Below, piece by piece: positions 22,957 to 34,238 of a stretch of DNA of 64,000 nucleotides; position 1 is the stretch's first letter; every line of letters begins with the position of its first letter. The notes under the pieces are model-generated. The model was not told the DNA's origin, made no database searches, and saw nothing but the letters and a program-made list of their open reading frames with translations. Both the position numbers and the translations under genes were made by a program. This DNA comes from Alligator mississippiensis. Lineage: Eukaryota; Chordata; Crocodylia; Alligatoridae. Location of the stretch: the NCBI RefSeq assembly GCF_030867095.1, contig NC_081832.1, positions 56,715,444 to 56,779,443 on the forward strand, in the 5' to 3' direction.

Positions 22957-23612
22957 TCACTCATCTTGGACACCCAGTATCCCTACCCCCCAGGACCACA
23001 GTGCCAATCTCAACTCATTGAAGTTGGCCCTCTTGAAGTCAAAGACTACTGCCTTGCTGCAGGCCCTTGAAACCTTGCACTGGATGGTGAATTCCAGCAG
23101 GCGATGATCACTGTCGCCCAGGTGGTCGAGGACCTGGGGTCCCCTCACCAGGTCATCGCCTGTGGCCAGGACCAGGTCCAGCAGGGCATTTCTCCTGGTG
23201 GGACTGTGCAACTCCTGGGTTAAGTGGAGGTCCTATATCTCAGCATGGAACCTTCATGAGCATTCTGACCTGGCTGACTGCTCCTCCCAGCAGATGTCCG
23301 GGTAATTTAGATCACCCATGACAACTACATCCCTTGCCTTAAGTGCCTCTGCAAGCTGACCTGAGAATTCACTGTCCAGCTCTTCCCCTTGGTTGGGAGG
23401 TCTGTAGTAGACCCCCACCATTAAGTCCCTTTCCCCACAACCCTCCTGTATTCTGATCCAGAGCACTTCAGCCTGCCCCTCCTTTGACCCCATCCTGCTA
23501 GTTGAGGATGTGTATTGCTCTTTGACATAGAGTGCCACCCCCCCACCGCCTTTCCTCCCTGTTCTATCCTGCCTGTATAGTCTATAGTCCCTAATGTTAA
23601 CCTCCCAGTCAT
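22957..23612 (-). pseudogene. CR1 endonuclease domain in broken frames
   Basis: Pieces at 23421-23612, 23254-23538 and 22957-23211 together give the apurinic-type endonuclease: ALYVKEQYTSS, VYYRPPNQGEE, MGDLNYPDICW, LLDLVLATGDDLV and LGDSDH. The active-site DLN and SDH motifs are present, but at least two frameshifts separate the parts. Homologous to the endonuclease of the 36.5-kb element. Confidence 0.85.
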
Positions 23613-23622
23613 GAGGGAATTT

Positions 23623-23796
23623 ATACAGACCAGAATTTGTACAGACCAGGCACTTTACAGAACCCAGGCTGAAAGATTAAATGTCTTGCCTTTGATCATA
23701 AAAGTTGTTTATGGTGAGACCAGGAAATTTATCCAGATTTCTTGAGTCTTAGAAAAGTGCAATTATTAGGGAACAAGGTTCCTTGGGTGCAATTAC
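23623..23796. other. Short spacer, possible SINE-like relic
   Basis: The stretch TTTACAGAACCCAGGCTGAAAGATTAAATGTCTTGCCTTTGATCATA resembles a reverse-oriented MIR tail, but weakly. No gene is present. Confidence 0.25.
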
Positions 23797-24843
23797 TAAG
23801 GGTGCACTGATAAAGATTTTTGGGGCTATACTGATAGCCAATTTTTAAGGAGGCATATCGGTTGATACCAACCTGATTTTTGATACTGTAGCCTGGCAGC
23901 TTGAAGAGCAGTGTCTGGCTGGTAAGTCTGTTGTGGTGGAAGTGGAGGGGAAAGGGAAGGGGTGTGGGGGTGCAGATCAAGGACCCTGTGGTGAGGGAGT
24001 GAGTGGGGCTGGGGCAGGGGTAGGCACTGCCAAGCTGAGGTGGGGTGTGGGATGGAGCTGTGGCTCATCTGGTGTGGGGAGGCTCCCACTGCTGCATGCA
24101 ACCTAGGAGGGCATGGGGTGAGGCATGTACACCCAGATCTGCTCAGGCGAGTGTCAGCTGTAGCTGTGGCCTGGGGCCATGGCAGTGGTCGGCTCTTCCC
24201 AGTGGGGGATGAGCCAGACTGCACTTGGGGTGGACACTGGCAGCTCTGGGAGAGGGTTACAGGAGGGCTGCAGCCACCCCAACATTCACTCTGGTCCCCC
24301 CCAACCTGTCTCCTAGTGTCACTGCAGCCTGCTCTGCCCCAAGCACAGCCTGACCCAGCCCCCTGCCAGGAATTGCCCAGCAAAGCCCCAGCCCCAGCCC
24401 GCAGCTCTAGCCCACCTTCCCCCACACAGATTCAGGGGGCACACATCCCCTCCCGCTGCCCTTCTGGTGTGCACGTAGTGATGGGAGCCACCCCCTCTGC
24501 CCTCCCAGATGACCCATGACTCTGTCCTGTGCCCCATCCCACCCCAGCTGGGCAGCACTTGCCCCAACCCCACTCCCTTCCTCACCACAGGGGCCTTGAT
24601 CTGGCCCCCCACACTCCTTCCCTCCCTCCTCCCCTTCCACCCCAACAGACTTACCAGTTGCATGAAGCTCTCCAAGCTGCTGGACTGTGCTCATCATTGC
24701 CTGTGTGCTGCGCTGTGGCTGCGTGCATGCACAGGACATTTATCAGACTTATTATTGGTCACATCAGGCCGAATTCCAATACAGTCAATTTTCTTCCATT
24801 CAGTGCTGATCTGATATTGGACCAATGCATTGGTGCACCTCTA
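23797..24843. mobile_element. Non-autonomous hAT-like element with AGGGGTGCAC-type ends
   Basis: The left end TAAGGGTGCACTGATAAAG and the reverse complement of the right end, TAGAGGTGCACCAATGC, match the widespread vertebrate hAT terminus TAGRGGTGCACCGAT. The flanks GCAATTAC (23789-23796) and GAATTTAC (24844-24851) agree at 6 of 8 positions, consistent with an old 8-bp duplication. The interior is palindromic: GTAAGTCTGTTGTGGTGGAAG near 23921 faces CACCCCAACAGACTTACC near 24650. GC-rich frames inside are not genes. Confidence 0.75.
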
Positions 24844-24851
24844 GAATTTAC

Positions 24852-25236
24852 CACAAGACCATCCTTTTATTTGAAAAGCCCAGGTGCCTAAAAGCAGTTT
24901 TATTACAAGAACATCACCAGAAGGGACTTTTTGGGGTTTTTCAGTCTAGTTTCCTCCTACTGAAGCTGTACTATATGCTCCTTTACATAAACAGATAATG
25001 CTTCAACTTGAAGCCAGTTATTTTTTTGCTTTAAAAAAAGCAATTTTAGCAATTTTAGCTCTGATTGGGAGACTGTTCTAGAACTTTACTCCTTAAATGG
25101 TTTCACATGTTCCAATTTTCAGCCCACATTTAGTCACAGACAGTGTACATCCCTTTAGTCTCATGACTCTTGTCTTTTTTTCAAACTTAGCTCTCTATCC
25201 TCCCTGAAATTTACCTGTTCATCTGTTTATAGAGTG
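24852..25236. other. Spacer, no feature seen
   Basis: The spacer is AT-rich and has no frame with family resemblance. It separates two hAT-type elements. Confidence 0.4.
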
Positions 25237-26052
25237 TAGGGGTGTGAGAAGTGAGCACTATTTGATTTGGATTCGGATTCAGCCTGAATCAAGGACAGTG
25301 ATTTGAGTAATTGATTCAGATCACTGTCCCTGATTCAATTTGGCCAAATCTGATGCTGATTTGGAGAATCAGCAGTTCAGACATAGATAGAGCTTTAAAA
25401 GTTTTTTCTATATACCTTGAGGTAACAGCATGGCTCATGAATGTTGTGATTTTGGGGTGGATGGAACATCCCACAGGAGTGTGTGTGTGTGTGTGTGGGG
25501 GGGGGGGACTTGCATGTGCTTGGCAGTGAAACCAGAAGTGGACCAGAATTATTTCCGGTCCACTTCTGGGTCTGCCAGGGAGAATGCTGCCCTCCCCCCC
25601 CCCCCACCCCGCACCTCCCCTGCCTCAGTGATTGGCTGCAGGGGGACCTCAGGTGTCCCCCCTAGACCCGGGAGGCACCAGTCACTGATCGGGGGAGGAA
25701 GCAGGGTGCCCCCCTGTGTGCTTCCCAGTGGGCCCTAAAGTGGACCAGAATTGCTTCTGGTCCACTTCCAGGTCTGCTGCTGAGCATGCTGGGGAGCCGC
25801 CCATGCTTCCATGGGACAGTCCATGTGCCCCAGCATCACAGCATTCACGAGCCATCTGCTACCTAGAGGTATGTAGAAAAACCATTTAAAGCTGTCTTTA
25901 TGTCCGAATCACCAAATCTTTCCAAATCTCTCCAAATCAATTTGGAGAGATTAAAGGGTCTCCTGATTCAATTCAGATTTGGAGATTCAGCCACTGAATT
26001 GGGCCAAATCTCTGCCGAATCGAATCAGGGACTGAAACTTCACACAGCCCTA
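25237..26052. mobile_element. Non-autonomous hAT element, copy A3
   Basis: It runs from TAGGGGTGTGAGAAG to CTTCACACAGCCCTA. The flanks ATAGAGTG (25229-25236) and ATAGAAAG (26053-26060) agree at 6 of 8 positions. It has the subterminal GATTC-type heptamers, the GTATGTAGAAAAACC.TTTAAAGCTGT block and the AAGTGGACCAGAA hairpin of family A. A (TG)n-G run lies at 25481-25507 and a C-run at 25595-25606. Non-coding. Confidence 0.8.
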
Positions 26053-26060
26053 ATAGAAAG

Positions 26061-28195
26061 CAACTTTTGCTTTCCTAGGTGAAAAAAGCTAAGTTATCTT
26101 TAGTTGTCTCTTGTAAGATGGGCTATTTTCGCCCTTATTATCATAGCAGCCATTCCATCTTTGAAAGGGTGACAAGAACCATAAACAGTATTCTAGATTA
26201 TGTGTTAGCCATTCCGCATGTCTACTGGATATATATCTACTGTTCCACTTATCTACTTGAAGTACAACTGATATGACCTAAAATTGCAGTTGTCTTTCAC
26301 AGACATTGTGCTGATGTTTCATAGTCATCTTATGATCAATAAATCCATGTAGAAAGTTCCTGCATGATTTTGACCTGATGAGCTCTTGGGTTATAGCAGA
26401 AAATAATTTATTAGTCCCAAATTAGATGACTTTGTATTATTGAGCATAATTGGGCACAAAGCTGTATGATATCCTGATCTTCCTTTGTATTGACAATGCC
26501 ACCTGCCTTTAGGTGTAGACAGAAATTATATTTGTCACCCTAAAAAAAGCATGTGGCTGCAGAGCACTCTGATTGTGCAACAAATTACCCTCATTATATG
26601 ATGATTCAAATGAAGGAGCTTAAAAGCCAAGTGCCTTCATTTACATCTGTCTGCTCCAGCCCCAGGTGCTGTCTCAGGATGGGAGGAAGAGAAGGCAGGG
26701 CAGGGGAGTCCATTCAGGGGTTTTCCTAACCACACTGAAGGGGGGGAGCAGGTGGATTGGAGCCTCCCCCCCCCGGCCCTCCAGAGCAGGCTGGAGAAAT
26801 CCCAGAATACACCTCCCTCCCCTGCCTTCTCTCTTTCCTATTGTGAGAGAGCATCAGAGCTGGGAGAGTGCGGGTGGAGCTAGGGAAAGAGGCTGCAGAT
26901 CCATAGCCTTTGTCACTAGACTGGCTCTGAATTGGAGTTCAATTCACCACCTTCCCAACCCAAAAGCTAATGTCTATTCAGTCAGGTGGTTTGGTTTAAC
27001 TCATGGCACTTTCTGTGAAATGCCATGAGTTAGACTGGGGGGCTGCACTTCTGACTGTTCCTTTTGTGTCAGCAAATATATTAGCTAACTCCAACATGTT
27101 GAGCCAATGGCTTTCATGAAATTGTTAAACAAAAGAAGCCTCCTTTGAAGAAATTCACTAGTAACTTCCCTCAAACATGATGGAGGAAAGCACAGTCTGT
27201 TGTCACCTCCCCATTAATGAGTCCCTTAATTACCTTTTAATTCTTGTACTATTATATCCTCTCCACTTTAACTAGTGATTTCCCAGAGGGACTTATATAA
27301 AGGGCTTGACTAAATCTAGCCAGATTAGATCTGTCACATTTCCTTCATCAAAAAGATAACATTAGTGACATTTGATATACTTTTGTTAAATTCACATTTT
27401 TGCTGTTCTCCAGTCATATGGAATCAGTCCTGACTTGATAGTTTTATTAAAAATAATTATTACTAAACCTGCCATTTTTTTTGCAATTCCCCCTCCATAA
27501 TTCTGGAAAGGATTTATCTCATCTTCACAACTGATGCACACTAAAGTCTCTTGTTTTTACTTCCACATTTTCTATATAAATTTCCAGTTCTATACCCTAA
27601 TGTCCATTAGGTGTTGTTCCTTTGCCTCCATATTCAGTAGTATCTTTATTGAAAACGAGACATAGTGACCCCCATTTTTCTTGTCCTCTTTTTAATGTAT
27701 ATGGCTATTTGTTTTAATTCCTTTGGAAGGCCTAGCTCAGCTTACCTTTTGCCAATTTTCACTTTATTCATATGCTTTCTGACCTCCCATGCTAACCTTT
27801 CTTTGTCCATCAATTTCTTTTTCTGTTCTTAACAGTATTTCTCCTTACTCTTAAAATATTTTATGATATGGTTATTCATCCCCTTACATCTGGATCTCTC
27901 CCCTACAACTTTTTTTATTTTTTGTTTGTTTTTTTACACACTATGGATGCAGGTTTCAAGTAGTTTTTGTACTTTTGACTTTAAAGAGATGCAAGTCCTT
28001 GAGTTCAGTTGACATCATAACTAGTTGCTTTCATTTCTCCAAGTTTGGCCCTTCAAAATTAAAAAGGCTTGTTACACAACTACGTGCTTACATGCTTTTG
28101 TTTATACTTCCATTTAATTTGAGTTGAATCGTCTCATGATCACACAATACAAGGTTATTGTCTATGACTGGCTGTCATGTAATGCTCCCTCTGGG
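26061..28195. other. Mostly unique DNA, no gene supported
   Basis: A GC-richer patch at 26655-26900 gives a 120-codon plus frame (26666-27028) with a low-complexity start and no recognisable domain. The remainder is AT-rich with T-runs and no exon I can support. Confidence 0.4.
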
Positions 28196-28386
28196 TGCAT
28201 CTACATGTGTGCATTTACTATGCAGTAACCAAAATTACCGTGCAGTACAGGCATGTGTTTACATGTGCATGCCTGTACTGTGCAGCAAATATGGTGATTT
28301 ATACCAATTTGAGCATAAATTTGATACCTGCATTATGCAGGTATCAAATTTACTCCTGATTAGTTACAGCACAGTAACCAAGGGGG
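28196..28386. repeat. Foldback element with TGATACCTGCATTATGCAGGTATCA core
   Basis: It starts GGGTGCATCTACATGTGTGC and ends near CAGCACAGTAACCAAGG. The first 70 bp contain CATGTGTTTACATGTGCATG-type palindromes. The core at about 28320-28355 is a hairpin, AAATTTGATACCTGCA facing TGCAGGTATCAAATTT. It belongs with the GGGTGCAT-ended foldback group. Confidence 0.6.
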
Positions 28387-28821
28387 CCTCCCTGATGGGT
28401 TTGCTTAATGTACTAAATGTCCTGAAGAAACATTTTCAGTTCTAAAACATGTGTTCTGGAGGGATGGAAATAGTTAGATCAGAAAAGCAGCCAATCTCTG
28501 TGTCTTTTTTTCTGGTCTATCTATTCTGTTCTGAAATTTCTTTTTATACTGCTATATTAAAAAAAGTAGGTTGAGATTTTCACATTTTCCATTACAGATA
28601 AATTGTTAGTAGCATACAGACTTCTCTGAAAATGTTAATCATGGACTTCCCTAAAGACAAACAAAACATGGGTCACATGGCAGATAAGCTAAAAACCAAA
28701 AGAAAAATGTCTTTTGTTGATTCCATGAGTAATAACTGTTTCTCATTTAGATGAAACAGGAAAAACCAGGTAGGGAGATGAACTGTGTGGTATTGGCTTC
28801 TTTTATTGTTTTTGCAAGCAG

Positions 28822-28925
28822 AATTTTCCACAAATGAAGTGCCATATACACACCTGGATGGGACATTAGAAAAGGAGAAGAGAGATGTATGTATTAGGAT
28901 GAAGATTTTAGAACAACAAAACATG
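28822..28925 (+). other. Possible unidentified host exon
   Basis: A pyrimidine-rich tract (TTCTTTTATTGTTTTTG) and CAG precede the segment. It is followed by ATG|GTAAAT, a usable donor. The frame open across it reads FSTNEVPYTHLDG, then TLEKEKRDVCIRMKILEQQNM, a charged, coiled-coil-like peptide unlike the repeat-derived frames around it. I do not recognise the gene. With no other exon nearby this could be chance. Confidence 0.22.
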
Positions 28926-29416
28926 GTAAATAACTGTTATAAATCACAGAGATTAGTATTTTGTCTTGATCACTTTGGGTTCTCTTTCTTTTATTTTCCT
29001 CCTTTTCTTGGCAGAGAGCCCTGCAGTTATCTATAGTTCAGTCTGTTTCATGTCCCCAAAACTTGTAGAACTTGTCAGATGTATCATAAATTGAAGCTAT
29101 TCATGATCTATAAATGTCTCAAAGGTTCCTGGTAAATCATTGCATCTGCATGCGTCTTCTAGCAATCAAGATAAGTGAATGAACTAGTCTTAGGCTAGAT
29201 TAAATTTGTTCACTAGATACATCTCTTCATATCTTTAGCAAGATTGTCATTTAGATCTAATTGCAATGTGATCATACACCACTTACGAGCCCCTCTTACG
29301 ACCTTCCTCCTGCAGCCTTCCACCCCCACCATAGAGACACCACATATTAATTCCCCTTGAGCTACTAAGGAGTCATCATAAAGAAATAGTTTTTGGTTGC
29401 AACAGATGAAGATGAA

Positions 29417-29440
29417 GAACTTCAGCCTCCTTCATACCAG
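29417..29440. repeat. 24-bp exact duplicate of 32303-32326
   Basis: The 24 bases starting GAACTTCAGCCTCC and ending TTCATACCAG are identical to 32303-32326, inside the GC-rich insert of the downstream LINE. No similarity extends to either side. A 24-base exact match is not expected by chance in 64 kb. Confidence 0.6.
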
Positions 29441-30509
29441 TCAAATTGATTTGGCTGATTTGACTTGGAACACAACAAATTTTCCTTTAAAAAAAAAACA
29501 AGGTTCCCAGCAGTGGCATAGCTTCTCAGCTGCCTTTGGATCAAGTGGGATGTCTGGGTGGAGGCCCAGTATACTGCCTGGATTGATGCCAGCAATACTG
29601 GAGGGGATAGGGATGGAGCACTGACACAGAGGAGGAGTTCAGAGTCAATGGTGGTCTTGGAGAGGAAAGTGAGATTTGTGGAAGGGAAAGTAAACCAAGA
29701 GATAAGAAGCAAATTGGAGAGTGGAAGCAAAGTTCCAGAGTCTGATGGAGGATGGATGAAGGTGGGGAAGCAGAGATGAAAGAATGTAGGAAAAAAAGGT
29801 GTGGTGGGATTAGTGGTGTTGGAGGAGACTTTATTGAGGAAAGAAATGAGGGTAGAGTCCAGTCAGCAGGAAGAACAGGAGAAGAGGATGGTAGAAGGGA
29901 GAAATGAGGAATGAAACAGTGATTGAAAGGAAGAGGAAGACTAGTGGGAGGAATAAACCATATCTGTGAAGAGAAAGAAGATAGGAGGAAGCAAGAGATA
30001 GAGCAGTAGGTAATCTACACCTGAGAATAAGAGCAGCAGTAAAAGGGGAAGGAGAACAGAGAAGTCAGATAATGAATAGACATGAATTTATAGAAAAAAT
30101 ATTTTTTAGTTTTGGATGTTAAAGCAGAACATTTGAATAGCCTGGTTACCTTCCCTAACCAGAAGTGTTTGGAAATTTCATACTGGAACCAAGAAGGTTA
30201 TGAGGATTTTTGGAAGATGTATGTGATAGTAGGTGAGAGAGAAGAACTGAAGGGGATAACTTTTATTGCAGGAGAAAAGATGAGAAAGGACAATAGTTAT
30301 TTGAATATATATGGACATGTTTGAGATGGGAGAGATTGAGAAGTGGTCAGAATTATCTACAAAAAGTTATGTATGTTGAGGAGATACATGCTGAATACTG
30401 TATATGGATGAGATCGTGGTAATGAGGGCAGATGAGAGGAGTCCTGACAGGATAATGCACTTATTGCCAGTAATCCAAGTAGGGCCAAACTGAGGGTTTA
30501 CAGTGTATT

Positions 30510-30941
30510 TTGAATAAATTTTGTAGCAAGTGTGGACAGAAAGGACATCTGGCTGCATGCTGCCAGTACACAATATGCTGCAGATGTGAAGGGAAAGGGC
30601 ACAGGGTGGTGGAATGCCAGGAAATACTGAAGTGTGTTATTTTCAGGAAAGTAGGATGCTTACAGTGCCAATGCCCCTTCTCAAATAAAGCTAGATTTAC
30701 AGAGGAGCAGCTGAGACAGAAAAGGGAAAGTGGGGAAAAAGAAGAGGTTGAGTTAGAATGCATGACAATGGAGGAGACATGGCAAGAAGGCAGAGTCGGG
30801 GAGGAAAAGAGTGACATTTCAGTAGTCAAAGTGGTGCAGTTGGCAACAGAGGAAGGAAGAGAAGGAAAGATAAATGGAACAAGTGACTTTGAGACAGAAG
30901 AGAAAAGGGAAACAGGAGAGAATGATAGAGTAAAAAGATAG
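30510..30941 (+). pseudogene. LINE ORF1 (gag-like) with CCHC zinc knuckles
   Basis: The 143-codon frame begins inside the ORF1 C-terminal half. Residues 5-18 form a perfect C-x2-C-x4-H-x4-C knuckle (CSKCGQKGHLAACC). Residues 23-36 form a second (CCRCEGKGHRVVEC), and a third at 42-55 has lost its second Cys and its His. A Lys/Glu-rich tail follows. Tx1-like ORF1 proteins carry three such knuckles and bind nucleic acid. The N-terminal part upstream (30112-30324 and 30330-30509) is broken by stops, so no intact ORF1 remains. Confidence 0.75.
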
Positions 30942-31306
30942 AGGAGTGAGGATACAGGAGAAGAAAGAAGAAAGCCAAATTGGGAAAAGAAAATCACATG
31001 CTATAAAACTTAGGAAAAAAGAAGGTGGACAGAGTCAGAGGGGAGGGGGACGGGTTGATGAAAAGCTCAAAGTTAATGTGGTCTGGATCTAATGGAGAGA
31101 GTACAAGGGAGGGGTGGGGGGGGGAGTGCAAAGGTGCAGGAGACTGGAAAGGTGAACCTTCTTAAATGTTAAAGCAATAAAACAACCTGCAAAGACTATT
31201 GAGAAGTGGAGAGGGGAAATATTAGAGTCGACAGCATCAAGCAGCAGCATAGAAGACTTGTAAAGTAATAGAGATGTGAAATTTAAATGGACAAGCATGA
31301 CTGTAA

Positions 31307-31417
31307 ATTGCATCTATAAATGTCAGAAGTGTGTTATCGAGGAAGACGTGGGATAAGATTATGCCAATATTGAGTGGGGTAAAAGCAGACATAACATGTT
31401 TGCAGGCGTGTGGAATC
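31307..31417 (+). pseudogene. LINE ORF2 endonuclease N-terminus
   Basis: The frame reads INVRSVLSRKTWDKIMPI then SGVKADITCLQACGI. This is the start of an APE-type endonuclease: the first-strand Asn in INVRS and the DI.CLQE region, in which the metal-binding Glu is Ala here. It is cut at 31417 by the GC-rich insert and resumes beyond 33219. Confidence 0.8.
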
Positions 31418-33219
31418 CTGTGTGTGGCAGGGGGCCATCCTGGAGTCAATCACATTGTCAGCCCACCCACCGGTCTAAGGCAGTCTACCTGCCTGTCTTG
31501 TTTGCCATGCCTTTGTGTAACTAAAAAGTAGTTGTTTCTAGGTGGGAGGCTGCCCATTTGATACTCTGATGCCAAGGACATAATACATAGCTCTGACCTT
31601 CCTGTTACTGTGTCCCATGCCTCACAGATGGCATCCAAAAGACTACTTCCAACTCTCCTGGCTGTCATCACTGAGCCACACACAGCCACTGGCCCAAGCT
31701 TGGCCTCAGGCATGCTTGGATATACCTTAGCCTGGCCACTGACCCAAACTTGGCCTCAGGTGTCCTTAGATGTGCCTGGGCTCCATTCCCCCTCTCTGGG
31801 GCCTCTACTTTGCCCCTCTCATCAGGGCCTCTACCACCACACATACTCTGGGCTCCTTGCCTCTCATAAGGCTCCTTGCCCCTCACACTCTGACCTCTCA
31901 CTGGCCTACTCTGCCCCTCACTGGGGCCTTACATCCCTTGTGCCTCAGGTGTCAGTAGATGTGCCTGGACCCCACTCTTACTCAGGCATCCTACTAGGAC
32001 GTTGGGCCTCGGGCCCTCCTGGCCCCTGTGCTGTCACCCATGCCTGGTGCTTTTCTCTCAGGGTGTGTCCCCTATCTTTTTCCCTCCACGGGGTCATGGA
32101 TAAGGCAGTGGGGGCTGAGCCTTTCCAGCACCTCATACTCACCTTTCACTGGGGAGGCATTGGTGTGACATTTCCTGGGGACTGCCCCATCACAGGCAGC
32201 CCCACCACACCATCCAACTTTAGCAGGGTATAGTTTTAGGTCACCTAGCCACAGGGCCAAACTCTATCAGGTCCCTTATAGGATATCTCCCATCGGGTGG
32301 CTGAACTTCAGCCTCCTTCATACCAGCCTGCTTGCTGGCTGACCTTCTATTCTCTCTCAGCAGTGGTTCCCCCCTGTTGAGGAACCTTTGGCCACATTTA
32401 GGCCCTAGCCCCACCTCTGGGCCAGTCGGGGTGCCAGCAGCTCTCTGCAGCCCTGGCCTACCCCTCACAGTGGGCTTACTTACCCTTCAGCTTGTTGGGC
32501 CTGGACTCCTTGCATTGACTAGCTGAGACTCTAGGGATCAGTCTGGAAGCAGCTGACCTTTTACCTCAGCAGGGGTCCCCCCTGGGCATCACCATAAAGC
32601 AGTCCTCTCATGCTAGGTTTGCCTAGAGCCCCAGGGATCTTATAAAAAGCTTCCCTTTACTGCACTGGGCCCATCTGAGCCCTTGTTCTCAGTTACCACC
32701 AGTTCTAATAAGGGGTTTACCTAGCCCCCCAGTAGGCCCACACATTCCAAGACTCTTTTCTAAGCTGGTCTGCCTCTTCCCTAGGCCCTTGTGTGCACTG
32801 CCTCTCTTCTTTGGCTGTCCTGGCCCCTTGCTCAGGTCCCTGTGCACACCACCTCTCTCACTAGGTTGGCCTCTACAGAACTGTAGGCCTACAGCCACTT
32901 CCTTAGGACTTGAGACCCCCCTGGGTCCCTAGGAAGCCCCTCCTTTCCCATAGTTTCCCTGACCTCCAGAATGTTCCTGGGAGCAGCAGATCTCCAGTTG
33001 GGCAATGTTACCTTGGCAGCATCCCTACAGCAACTGCTGGCTCTGCTCAGGGCCTGGTCTTACCCAGAGTGCCCAGCCCTCTATCAATCAGGTGGTCTCC
33101 TGGGTGCAATGTGACCACCTGATTGGATCTGCTGTCACCTGCAGGCTGCTTCACAGCCTGCTCAAGCCCCCCCCCCCCCCCCCAAAGTGGCAGGCTTCCA
33201 AAGGTACTCTGCTACACCA
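31418..33219. mobile_element. GC-rich repeat H1 inserted in the LINE endonuclease
   Basis: It interrupts the endonuclease frame exactly. Similar blocks occur in the same order at 41560-42598: GGGAGGCTGCCC, TCCCATGCCTCACAGATG, several TCAGGTG.C....GTGCCTGG units, then TTTCACTGGGG and GGGCATAGTTTxAGGTCA-like sequence. Ends are CTGTGTGTGGCAG and CTGCTACACCA, weakly inverted. It has a 17-C run at 33167-33183. Long frames inside (for example 31610-32233) are compositional and no transposase was seen. Probably a non-autonomous DNA transposon; superfamily unknown. Confidence 0.6.
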
Positions 33220-33242
33220 TGAGAGAGGGATAACAAGCATTT

Positions 33243-33809
33243 TGTAGAGATGGGGATGGAGACCATTTTGGTGGGCAGGGTTGGATGCAAACAAAGTGGC
33301 TGAAGACATGATTTTGTTCAAGAGGGGAGAAGTGGAAGTGAGGCAAGTGCAAGTGGTTGTGGAAGGGAGATTGCAATGGATGGTGATGGAATCTGAAAAG
33401 AAATTGTTAGAGACTGTTAATATATATATATGCCAGCTGAAAGAAAAGGAAGGATAACCCTGTTTAAGAAATTAGAGGTATATGTAGGCAGAGGTAGGCT
33501 GCAAATTCTAGTGGTGGATTTCAATTGCATTATTGACGAGGGCGATAGGAAAGGGGATGGAAAGGAGGGAGAGCTAGATAGTTCATCAAAGTACTTATTA
33601 ATATGTAGGTTTAAAGGATGTATGGGCTGGTGAGAAGGTGATTACAAGGATGGAACTGAGTTGTTGAGGTAACAGGTGTCAAGAATTGATTTTGTATTAA
33701 CATCAAATGGGCAAGGGATTGGAAAGAAGAAGTTCTTAGATGTGACCTTCAGTGATCACTGGATGCTGAGAACAGAGGTGAGTTTAGAAAAAAGCAAAGG
33801 GATGTAAAA
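33243..33809 (+). pseudogene. LINE ORF2 endonuclease, remaining part
   Basis: Three successive frames read GWRPFWWAGLDANKVAED through LLETVNIYICQL (33243-33440), then a frame carrying LQILVVDFNCIID (GDFN box, with Val for Gly; 33430-33633). The third is RIDFVLTSNG to VTFSDHWMLRTEVSL (33690-33809), with the catalytic SDH at 33751-33759. The order and motifs are those of an APE endonuclease of the L1/Tx1 type. Frameshifts make it a pseudogene. Confidence 0.8.
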
Positions 33810-34238
33810 GTTAAATGTTTAATTATTTCAGGATGAGAAGACTTGTCAAGAATATGTGGAACTGTAGGGTAAAGTGGCTGCGGTGAAAACAGTACTTTTG
33901 CTAATAATTCTTTACATGGGAGTGGTGTATCCACTGTCATGGCAACAGATAAGGAGGGTACAAAGGCAGATATGCAATTAGGGTGGGGGGGGCGGGGATT
34001 TTTCAGAAATACTGGTACAAGAGAAGCAAGGAAAAGAGTGGAAGAGTTAGAAGAACTGCAGGTAGCCAGAATGGAGTTATGCAAATCCAGGGAATTAGGA
34101 GGTTGAGGAATGCTAGATTTGGAAAGCTTTGTGTATCCTTACTTTATAAGTATGTTCTGCAATAAGATAATGTATGGGGTGGGGAAGACTGCATGTTTCT
34201 GCCATTACCTGGCAGGAAAAATGTCAAGAAGATGGTAG

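Larger units (their letters stand above)
20888..23622 (-). mobile_element. CR1 LINE, 5'-truncated, inactive
   Basis: The 3' end (plus strand GATTCATAGATACAGAGTCAGAAGGGACC) is typical of CR1. Reading leftward from 23622 the minus strand gives endonuclease blocks (GGGVALYVKEQY-like, MVGVYYRPPNQGEELDS, VVMGDLNYPDICWEE, DLVLATGDDL, HLGDSDHRLLEF). Linker, reverse-transcriptase and C-terminal blocks (RPQLEYCVQFW, ESRFRLDIRRHYLTVRVA) follow. The SDH triad is intact, but the RT box that should be FADD reads FVEN (about 21770), removing both metal-binding aspartates. Frames are split between about 20892 and 23612, so no full protein is possible. Confidence 0.92.

Noticed and set aside
23826..24425. 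199-codon minus-strand open frame
   Set aside because: It starts inside the interior of the 23797-24843 hAT-like element; low complexity, no domain.
31610..32233. 207-codon plus-strand open frame
   Set aside because: It is inside repeat H1 and built from CCTGG/CAGG-rich units. The homologous H2 segment has no matching frame, so it is not conserved coding.
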